Positions 30,291-39,082 of a stretch of DNA of 64,000 bases are shown one piece after another (position 1 is the first letter of the stretch; each line of letters starts with the position of its first letter). Position numbers and translations under genes: made by a program. The DNA comes from Acorus gramineus (Eukaryota > Streptophyta > Magnoliopsida > Acorales > Acoraceae): NCBI GenBank assembly GCA_030737835.1, contig CM060857.1, positions 8,431,360 through 8,495,359 on the forward strand. The letters run 5' to 3'. A model generated the notes under the pieces. The model had not been told where the DNA came from and ran no database searches. It saw nothing but the letters and a program-made list of their open reading frames with translations.

Positions 30291-31779
30291 TTGGGACTGA
30301 CTAGGCTGTTGGTCACCCTTGGTCCACCGATAGTCTCTCCCCACTCCGTAGGTCGTTTGGCCACTCCCACATTCGGCACAGTCCATCTACCAAATCAGGA
30401 GGTGCCTACTGATGGGAGCCCCTGCACGGGACAACCTTTCTAACGCTGAGGTAGTCTCTACACGGATCCAACGAAGGGAACAGAACAGCCTATCCATCGC
30501 ATATGATCCACTCGGATCCGCTGACAGCACATCTCTACAACTCTAATGTCTCGAATTCTTCAGAATTCCACCAGCGCGCATAACCAAGATGCGGGGAGTA
30601 CATAAGACAGAAAAGGAGGAAAAGAGACCTTGGGAGGGCAACCTGAGGTCCCGATGTAGGACATCCCGCCAACCAAACAAGGAACACGGAGTACCTTAAC
30701 CCGGGTCTCAATGTTAACCTCGAAAGGCCCCCTTATATTCCCCAAGGCATGCTAATAATATAACAAGCTTGCATTTAATTAAATAAATGAAACTAATAGG
30801 ACGCATGCATAAGTCGGGGCTTTCCTAGCATGATAACGAGGTGACAGGATGCACGGCTCATGCATAAATCCTAAGGGTGCAAGTCCCTAACATACAAGTC
30901 TAGGGTGGCATGCATTCTACACATCAATCATGCTTACATGGATTTCAGTAGAACAGTTAATATTAACTATGTGCCCCAGGGGAGGACAGTACATGCCCAA
31001 GTGCATGTAGCGCCTCCCAACTGGGTTGAGTTGTCCCACTCACCGGAAGTCGGATCGTCGCGCGACCGTCCGTCGAGATCTGCAAGACAGGGTATCAACT
31101 TGGTGAGTAAAATCCACAAATACCATAAAATGCACAAAAACATACAAATAAACACCCAACACTCGGGCAAACGTGCATACGGCCCGTACGCACGCTAGCC
31201 CGAGCACCCCGACTCACTCCCGCACCCCCGGCAACCACCCGCACGGCCACCCGCCCCCGGATGCATCGTCGCGCCTCATCCTGCGCACCCTGGCGCACCA
31301 CCGGCCCCTGCCCGCACGCCTGGACTTGCCGCCGAGTCACTCGGGTGCACCGCGCGCCCACTGTGCCCTATCGCAGCAGCCCGCGCGCACCCCGCACGCC
31401 CCGCGCTGGCCCGCGAGCACACCGCACGCCCCGCACGCCCAGCACCTCGCCCCGCGCGCACCCCGCACGCACCTCCGCTACCTCACCGCGCTCCGCGCGC
31501 ACCCCGCGCGCACCACCGGCTCACCCAGCGCTCCACCAACTCGCCGCGCGCGCACAGCGCGCCTGCGCCCCTGCGCAGCGCTCCGCGCGCACCCAGCATG
31601 ACGCCCTGCACGCATGCCTACTCGTCCAGCACCCAGCACGCCCAGTACGCCCAGCGCCCAGCACGCCTAGCGCCCTGCCCGCGCGCCCTGCTGGCCTCCA
31701 ACTCCACCCGAGCGCACGCCAGCGCGCTGCCAGCTGATCCGCCTGCTGCGCCCGTGCTGCCTGTGCTGCTGCCTGTACA

Positions 31780-32616
31780 ACATCTGAGTCTTCTAGAGAT
31801 CCTCCCTTGCCCCCATCAGATCCATGAGATGTCTTCTTTTGTTGTATTTTTTTTTTACTTATATTATAACTTTGTCTATAAGATGTCTATTTTTATTGTA
31901 TTTTCTTTTGACTTATATTAGAACTTTTTGTAATTTACACAATTAGTTTTAATTAAAACTTGGATGGTTTTATTATTATTATCATAATTAGATGTTTATT
32001 TAATGCAGCTTATATTTTTTTAGCTAAAAAAAAATGATTTTTAAAAATGACCTTTTCTTGCAAAATATTTCGTAGGGAAAGGTCTTTCTGTTTTTTTTTA
32101 TTCACTTGATATACTTTTAGCTGCGACACCATTTCGTAGCGAAAACGTCTATTTTGCTACGATAACATTTTTTCGCAGCTAATGAGTTTTTTTTGCTACA
32201 AACATTATTTCGTAGCTAAACGAATCTTTTTGCTACGAATAACATTTCGTAGCAAAAGGTAATATATTGCTACGAAATAAATTCGTAGCAAAAGTTGAGT
32301 TTCAGCTGCGAAATTGTTTTCGTAGCAAATGCTATTCTTTGGCTACGAAATTATTTGTAGCAAATACCACCTTTTGTACGAAATATATTTGTAGCAAATA
32401 CATTTTGCTACGACATTGTATTCGTAGCAATAGAGTTCCTTTTGCTACAAGATATATTTGTAGCAAATACATTTTGCTACGAAAATGTTTTCTGGTACGA
32501 GGCTTTTGCAATGATAATAGCAACGAACATATTTCGTCGAGAAATGTTATTAGCTACGAAATATGAGGATTTTGCTACGAAACATTTCGCAGCTAATGCT
32601 TGCATTTCTTGTAGTG
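31780..32616. mobile_element. CACTA-type transposon fragment inside LTR-family copy 2
   Basis: The right end reads CATTTCTTGTAGTG (to 32616), the inverted form of CACTACAAGAAATG. From about 32070 to 32600, the motif TTTGCTACGAA / TTCGTAGCAAA recurs more than a dozen times in both orientations, as expected for CACTA subterminal repeats. The left part is AT-rich and lacks a clear CACTA terminus, so the left end is degenerate or deleted. The flanking LTR sequence is GC-rich, which makes the boundaries obvious. No transposase is encoded. Confidence 0.75.
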
Positions 32617-33539
32617 TGTGGTGCTGCCCTGCCCGAGACAGCAACCCTCCCTGCCCGAGCACCTCCACCCCCAACCACCGGCCACCCATGGCCTCCGACC
32701 ACCCCCAACCACCTCCCACCACCACTAACACTCAAACCCACCCTCCTAACAAGCATCTAAACAAGAAAAACAAGGAAGGAGGGCTTACCCAAAGGAAGAG
32801 GAGGAAAGGAAGGGAACTGGAAGCTCCTTTCACACCAAAAAGCTTCCCCAAAGGTCTCTACCACCAAGACCTAATCCCACCTCCGATTTGGCTCGGATCT
32901 GAGGAGAAGAGGGGGCGGACGAAAAGGCTAGACACGCCGGAATCCGGATTTGAAAACACCGGGGTGTAGATCGGGACCGGATCTACACTTCCTATGTTTT
33001 AGGTTTTAAGCTTTGAGGACTCCAAGGGGCTCAAATGAATGTTTTTGAGAGAGGGGGAGAGAGAAAACAAAAAGAGGAAGATGATGAATAGTGAAATAAA
33101 ACTTTTTAGCTTTCATTAAATAGACAAACCCCACTTAATTAGGGCTTAAGCTAGGTTTAAGTGATGATTAAAAGTTTTAAGTAAGCTTTGACTTGGGTCA
33201 ACCCAACCACACAAAAAGGGTTGACCAAGTCATGGGCCCACTTTGACCGAGTCAACTCTCCCAATGACTTCTCGCTCGGTCAAAACCCGGATACGCCCCG
33301 GAACTGTGAAATTTTGGAAACGTTACCGGAATTCGATGAAATTTTCATGAGTGGCTTAGAATGGCACCAGGACACATAATATGCAATTATATTTTCAATC
33401 GGAGTCCTCTAGCTCAGGACGATAGCTAACAGTCCAAAATTTTGCGGTTCCAATCGAAAAACGAAAAAAATTTCAAAAACTGCAAAAATGCTCCAATGGT
33501 TACCAGCAGGCCAAAAAGTGACACATATATAACAGGTAG

Positions 33540-34766
33540 CCCATTGCGAAATGCCAGAACGACAGCGTTGGGGTCGCATTGGTCAACTTCGAACATGAGG
33601 AGTCTGAAGCGGTCCACATAGCTTCGGATAGACTCCCCGGCTTGCATGTGCACTTTCATCAAATTTCCCAAGTCCTTCTTCTGCTTCCGACTGCATATAA
33701 AGTGCTCGGCAAACAGAATTTCGAGCTCTTCAAAACATTGGATCGAACCGCCAGGAAGCTGATGGAACCAGCTGAGGACAGCTCCCTCCAAACTGGAAGG
33801 GAACATCCTACACATAAGTTCATCGTACTGTTCATACAAAGCCATGGCATGGCGAAAGCTCAACACGTGCTCGAATGGGTCGGTTGTCCCATTATACGGT
33901 TGGAATTTGGGTTGGACAAACTTCTTGGGCGGGGTACTATGCAAGATATGCTGAACGAATGGAGATTCGAACCCCTTCAGTGCTCTGGCGATGAAATCCT
34001 AGTCCCGGGTGTTCGTTATCTTGCTCTTATACGTTCATCTTGTCTGGGCAGGCCGTTCGTCTTCATAGTCATCGTCCGACGACGCCGAGTAGCGGCTGGG
34101 AATGTGGAAACGTCCCAACCTTGGTGGCTGTGGTGAGTGTTCACCTCTTGGTTCTTGTCGTGGAGACATATTGCGGTGCCTTCCTTGGTCTGGCCGAAGA
34201 TGAGTTCCCCTTGAGGGAAATGCTGCCTGAGCAGGTCCTTTCTCTTGCCGCCTACGCTCCTCTCCAGAAGAATACACCGACTCGTCAACCCTTTCATTAG
34301 CTTGCCGACTTTGCTTGTCCTGGTTGTGCGGGATACCTTCCCCTGCAGTTGGGTCCCCTTGATTTCACACTTCTGGAGGTGGTGGCGGCATAGCATCTGG
34401 TCGCTTCAAAATCTCCTCCATCAGGTTCTCGAGGTGATGATATCTTCGGTTCATCTCTTCGAGTTCCTTAGCGTAGTTGTGCTCTGCTTCGGGCGTCGGG
34501 TTTTGGGAAGTCGACCCTATCGTCGTTTTGCCCTTCGTCGGGGCCGGATCTTCAGGCGTTATTTGATCACCTTCTCCGTCTTGCCCTTGGATCGTCGATC
34601 GAGTCCTCGTCATCACCATTTTATCTGTTTTGAAGTTTGGGACGGCTTCTTTCTCATTCCCACAGACGGCGCCAATTTGTAGGAGGGAAAACACTCGCCC
34701 CTCACTATTTTTTCCACCTTCTCCGTCTTGCCCTTGGATCGTCGATCGAGTCCTCGTCATCACCAT
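33540..34766 (-). pseudogene. gag: gag N-terminal and capsid part of element 2 (broken, with duplicated start)
   Basis: Read on - from ATG 34766 (MVMTRTRSTIQGQDGEG). After 49 codons the same peptide recurs from ATG 34619, because a 147-bp segment carrying U5, PBS and gag start is duplicated in frame. The frame continues to EVNRRYHHLE-like Gag sequence and, after shifts, to a basic Arg/Ser region (34277-34035) and the capsid domain PPKKFVQPKFQPYNGTTDPF ... FEVDQCDPNAVVLAF (33944-33560). The start at 34619 matches element 1 gag best; 34766 is probably a by-product of the duplication. Then the LTR insertion begins. Confidence 0.85.
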
Positions 34767-34863
34767 TTTATCTGTTTTGAAGTTTGGGACGGCTTCTTTC
34801 TCATTCCCACAGACGGCGCCAATTTGTAGGAGGGAAAATACTCCCCCCTCACTATTTTGTCCT
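34570..34863 (-). repeat. 147-bp tandem duplication: gag start, PBS and U5 end
   Basis: 34570-34716 is repeated at 34717-34863, with only a few differences. Each unit contains the first gag codons, the PBS (TCCCACAGACGGCGCC on +) and about 35 bases of the adjoining LTR end (TGTAGGAGGGAAAA...). Since 147 is 49 codons, the gag frame stays open across it. Confidence 0.92.
34806..34824 (-). other. Primer binding site of element 2 (LTR-adjacent copy)
   Basis: Read on -, AATTGGCGCCGTCTGTGGG follows the LTR end CCTCCTACA directly. A second copy lies at about 34659-34677 within the duplication. It is the same TGGCGCC-type site as in element 1. Confidence 0.82.
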
Positions 34864-35121
34864 CAAGAATTCTAAGTTCTTCTTCTCGAGGAAGAGATCT
34901 GACTTGAGCGTCGGAGGGGCGTTAGCCGGCACCACATTGCTGTGAGTTTCAGGTACCCGGAGGACAAGGCGGGAGGATAGCGGTGGCGTCGGAAACTGAA
35001 GGTCTACCACCAGACGTCGTGAAGGATATTCGTCATCAACATCACCTCAGATTCCACAATAAGAGCCCGAATCTCAAAGGATCCGGCTCAGGAGGGTGAA
35101 GGTCTGATTTTACCCCCTACA
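34825..35121 (+). repeat. Right terminal LTR of element 2 (inverted relative to gag-pol)
   Basis: 297 bp, TG...CA on either strand. On + it reads GACTTGAGCGTCGGAGGGGC, the U5 motif, although gag-pol lies on -. So this repeat is reversed relative to the pattern in element 1 and to the left repeat. About 25 bases next to the PBS (GAGTATTTTCCCTCCTACA on -) resemble the U5 end, which reads TCTGATTTTACCCCCTACA at the outer end. No U3 promoter is visible. Confidence 0.85.
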
Positions 35122-35126
35122 GATAT

Positions 35127-36060
35127 ATATATTCAAATTTCAAAAAATAAATTGTAATTTAATTTAAAAATACTCAATATAATTTTTTTTTTCTAGATTT
35201 GGAAGTCTTTTTTGAAGAGGAGCCATAGGCGGCCGCCATGCGGCCTACATCCAGGGTTGCTTATGGGTGGAAGAAGAAGATACGTATAGACCCATGGGTT
35301 CAGATGTAGAATCATAGAAGAGGATAGTCGGAGAGGTCCTTTCATGATTGGACTAGGAACAAATGAGATCTTGGTTGATTACAGACATTGTATTGCATAT
35401 CGTGTATAGAACAATAATGATGACCGATCTTTATGTCATCGTCAGCCGACCACAACCAAGGAGGATTGGAAAATGTTGGAAGAAACAATAACCTTTATCA
35501 GGGTCGATTCTGAGATTGATATAATCAAATGATAGTGTTCGGATATGTGGCCCGTGCGACCACATATTTAGACGAATATGCTGTTCAGCGGCCAGACTGA
35601 ACTACATATCCTGAAAACGGCCGACTGCATGTGTGCGCCCACTTAAGCGGGCGCATGGGATTATTCAATTTTAATGGGTCGGGTGGCCAAGTTGCCCCAC
35701 CCGACCAATTAAGCACTTAAAAAAAGAAGAAGGAAAGCAACATCAATCGGCCGGCCCTAATTTGGTTCACAAGGTAATTGGTCGTCGATCTCCTTCCTTC
35801 ATGCTTACTTGGTCCAGCTCTTCATCTTCTTTAGTCCAGGTCTTCGATCGGCTTCCTCAATCCAGCTCTTTGTCTTCAGATAATCTCCTTCTCTATCTCT
35901 TTCTCAATCTCTCCCAGTCTCTCTCTGATTCAACTCTTATCTCAGCCTCTATGCCTCTATCTCTTGGTCTCTCTCTGTCTCTTTGCCTCTCTCCCTTTGA
36001 TCTCATTTAATATCTTTGCCTCTCTCTCAGAGTCTCTTTCTTCACATATTGTATGTTTTT
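35127..36060. other. Intergenic DNA with a CT-rich tract
   Basis: No gene recognised. A near-perfect 20-base palindrome (GCGCCCACTTAAGCGGGCGC) lies at 35635-35654. A (TCTCTC)-rich low-complexity tract lies at about 35880-36050 and opens a Ser/Leu-rich frame without gene evidence. Confidence 0.5.
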
Positions 36061-36119
36061 TTATTATACTCTCTTAATCTCTATCAAGACACATGGTTTC
36101 TATTTGACACATGACAACA

Positions 36120-36480
36120 TGGGTTTGAACTTCAAGGAGGTAAACAATTAGGATTTTCATGGACAAAAAAATCCATATCTATGGATTTGTAAATCTTATG
36201 TTGTTCAATCAGGATATTAATTCGTGAATAAAAAATCATGTTATTTGATTGATACATCATTTTCTAGATAAAAATTTCATCTTTACTCGATTGAGACATC
36301 AATTCATGGACAAAAAGCCCATCATAAACGTTATTCAATTGAGACATTATTTCATGGAAAAAAAGTCAAATGTTATTTATTTGAAACACAAATTCATGAA
36401 TAAAAAGTGAAACGTTATTTGATTGAAACTCCTCATTGTTGACATATTATCTTGCGTTATTCAATTTAAAAGGATTTGTG
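36120..36480. repeat. Degenerate tandem repeats, about 55-65 bp
   Basis: Recurrent TTATTCAATTGAGACAT-like and AATTCATGGATAAAAAG-like motifs in imperfect succession. They may be the subterminal repeats of an unrecognised DNA transposon together with the block at 37380-37700. Confidence 0.55.
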
Positions 36481-37379
36481 AAATTTTTTATAAGTGATGG
36501 ACTTTCATGAACTTTAGATAAAGAAATATAAAGGAAAAAAATCATTTCAAAATCCCAACCAAATGGGTGAGATTCTCATGGATTTTTGTCATAACACTGT
36601 TAATATCATTTTCTTTTTACAAAACTATTTTCTTTTTCTGTTTTTTTATTATTATTATGTTATTATTTTCTATGGAGGTTAGTTATCTAATGTCTTTCTC
36701 CCACTCTTTCTCAGTGCCTCTCTATTTCCCATTTCTTTCTCTTTCTATTCCACCCCACCTGTCACCGTCTCCGCCACACTGCCACCTCCGGCCACCACCC
36801 TCCTCCACTCCCCTCTCCCCCTCCTCCTCTTTTCTTTTCCCTCCCCCTTCCTATTTTTTTTGGGAACACACCACTTTGGGTTGTGGGATTGGTAATTTGG
36901 CTGGTGGGAGTAGTTGCTCCCTTTTTTATAATATTTCTATTGATCAACTTTTTTTTTTTAATTTTGATGAATGTACACATGTATGAAATATGGATATCAT
37001 TTCATATGTTTAATGAATATTTCATAATGATAGATTTGCGTGTATTACAATAAATCATTTTTATTATTGTATATAATATATGCCTAGATCATCCACCATT
37101 ATTTTTTAAAATATAGATTTATTTATAATTTATTTGATTATTTGTGTAATAATTCTATATGGAACATTGTTGTTGTATGCATTTCAGATATATAAAGATA
37201 GATATTTATTAAATAAATTATACTTTTATGTTGGATATGAATAACTTGTGTTGAATTGGAAAATTTGAGTTCTTTTTTGTTATTTATTTCAATGATATAT
37301 TTTCATATAATGATTCTCACGTTGGTTACATCGGATAAACTTCTTGTTTGAATTTGTTATTTTAAAAATCTAAAAACAA
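36481..37379. other. AT-rich DNA with a CT/CCT-rich tract, no gene
   Basis: A pyrimidine-rich stretch at 36690-36850 opens Pro/Ser-rich frames on both strands. This is judged composition only. The rest is AT-rich without features. Confidence 0.5.
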
Positions 37380-37700
37380 GTTTATAAAAGTTTATGAGAG
37401 TTAATATAAGCCCATATGTGAAACTCTATAAAGGTCTGTAAAAGTCATGAGAGATAATCCATCTGTGAAACTTTATAAAGGTACGTGAAAGTCTGTGAGA
37501 GTCGATAAAAATCCGTATGTGAAAGTTTACAAAAGTATGTGACAGTTTATGAGAGAAAGTCTATAAAAGTCTGTGAAAGTCTATGAGAGAAAGCCTACAA
37601 AAGTTTGTGAAAGTCTGTAAAAGTCTATGAGAATCAATATGTGAAAGTCTGCAAAAAATCTATGAAAGTTTACAAGTTATGAAAGTCTACAAAAGTCTAT
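37380..37700. repeat. Degenerate short repeats (AAAGTCTATGAGAG type)
   Basis: Many imperfect copies of AAAGTCTGTGAAAG / AAGTCTATGAGAG / TATAAAAGTCTG in about 320 bp. No coding potential. They may be paired with the block at 36120-36480. Confidence 0.6.
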
Positions 37701-37830
37701 CACTTAAATAATATCCACAAAGTTCCGTCAAAGTTCGAATCGACAACCCCTCCTTATATATATATATTATAATTTAAGTGACCCATGGGTTCAAATTAAT
37801 TAGATTGGGTTTATGCTTATCCACAACTAT

Positions 37831-38162
37831 AAGAGACACGGGATCCAGTCAGGATTGGATCCAGTCAGTTCGGTCAGTATCGAATTAGACAAAGTGAAAA
37901 TCGAACTGCACCACCTATAAATTGAATTGCACAACCAATTGTTGGGTATACATTTCACTTTTCTATTGGATACTGATGATACTTATGAATTCATATTTTT
38001 TTCAATAGTTTATTGGATCCAATAAGAGAGTGAAATATATACCTAACAATTGGTTGTGTAGTTCGATTTATAAGTAGTGCAGTTCAATTTTCACGTTGTC
38101 CAGTTCAGTCTTGACTGAACTGACCGGATTCAGTCCTGACTGGATTTGGTCCCTAACTACAA
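37831..38162. mobile_element. Foldback element 1 (about 310 bp hairpin)
   Basis: The left arm (ATCCAGTCAGG ... GAACTGCACCACCTATAAATT ... CAACCAATTGTTGGGTATAC) is the reverse complement, imperfectly, of the right arm ending CCTGACTGGATTTGGTCCC. Only a short loop lies near 37985. AACTATAAG on the left and AACTACAAG on the right flank it, a possible 9-bp duplication with one mismatch, as in Mutator-like elements. Non-coding. Confidence 0.72.
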
Positions 38163-39082
38163 GTATTCCAACATATAAAGGAAAATTGGTGAACATTTTT
38201 TTTTTTTTGAAAGCTATTGTTATTCATAATATTAATGTTATATGTGTGACTAAAGTGTGTAACAAAAATTAAATATGGTTTGTGATATCTTCATTATTTA
38301 TATTATTATCTCTTGTGTACTAATCACCGTATAATTAATTTTAATTAATAAAAAATAACAGAACCGCATATTCTCATGCATATCGCATATATTATGTGCG
38401 GTACCCCAGCAACACGCAAACCGCATAACGCATATGTAAACACTAAATGGGAACTTAGGCAAACTTATAAAATGGAGCCCTAAATATACGTTTGTACTAA
38501 ACAAAATTTATAAATACCAAATTTTTTTTCCCTAATAAAAAGAGATAACATAAAATTTCAATTTAAATAGAAAAAAACATAAATAATAACTATAATGAAT
38601 AAAAAGATATTTTTTAAATAAAAAAGAATAAATAAAACATAAATAAAAAATGAAACAAAAATTAAAATAAACCCCCTTTGTGAAGAATTAAAAAACATAA
38701 AAATTCCTTAAATTATGTGATTCATTCTTTATCTACAATATGTTAAAGGAAAGACATTTTATTTTAAGAAAATAATAACTAAATTCCTATAAAATAAAGA
38801 AGATAAAAAAAAATTAAAACCGAACAAAAATCAAGTACACAAGTGGTTAAGAAAATAAAAAATATAAGTAAAATTTACATCAATTAAACACAGGAATGAA
38901 GAGTAGAATTACAATTAAAAAAATGTTTTGTGAAAAAAATATATCTGAATGATAATTTTTTTTAAATGCGATTTTTTATATTTATATATTATTTATTTTT
39001 ATATTTGCGTCCTGTTTGGGATAAGGACCATAGAAAAACATATATTTAATGCACTGAATTCGAATAAAATGAAGTGAAAAAC
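38163..39082. other. AT-rich intergenic DNA, no gene seen
   Basis: Very AT-rich, with long A and T runs. No frame or repeat is supported. Confidence 0.6.

Larger units (their letters stand above)
29573..33539 (+). mobile_element. Solo-LTR-like insertion 2 in element 2, with TSD GGTAG
   Basis: A 3957-bp insertion (29578-33534) interrupts gag of element 2. It starts TGTCACGCCCCAGGGCGG and ends GTGACACATATATAACA, with GGTAG at 29573-29577 and 33535-33539. It is the same family as insertion 1 but in the opposite orientation. It is longer mainly because of a CACTA-type insert at about 31780-32616. No gag-pol frame is present. A TG...CA solo LTR is the simplest reading. Confidence 0.87.
16202..35126 (-). 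mobile_element. Element 2: Tat-like gypsy retrotransposon with inverted terminal LTRs and nested insertions
   Basis: The outer ends at 16207 (read on +) and at 35121 (read on -) both begin TGTAGGGGGTAAAATCAGACC-like sequence. Both are flanked by GATAT (16202-16206 and 35122-35126). gag-pol runs on - from about 34766 to 22086. Antisense ORFs A and B run on + (16664-21582). Without the two nested LTR insertions (25722-28545 and 29578-33534) and their TSDs, the element is about 12.1 kb. The terminal repeats are about 90 percent identical by eye but opposite in orientation, unlike a normal LTR pair. Gene order and proteins match element 1 throughout. All genes are broken. Confidence 0.88.

Noticed and set aside
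16207..35121. Element 2 as two separate elements, each with one LTR
   Set aside because: gag, pol and antisense ORFs are collinear with element 1 across the whole span once the two TSD-flanked insertions are set aside, and GATAT matches at both outer ends. A compound origin is not excluded and is kept as the refuting test.
36567..36986. 139-codon frame with Pro/Ser-rich stretch
   Set aside because: Driven by a CT-rich tract. No start context, domain or neighbouring gene signals.
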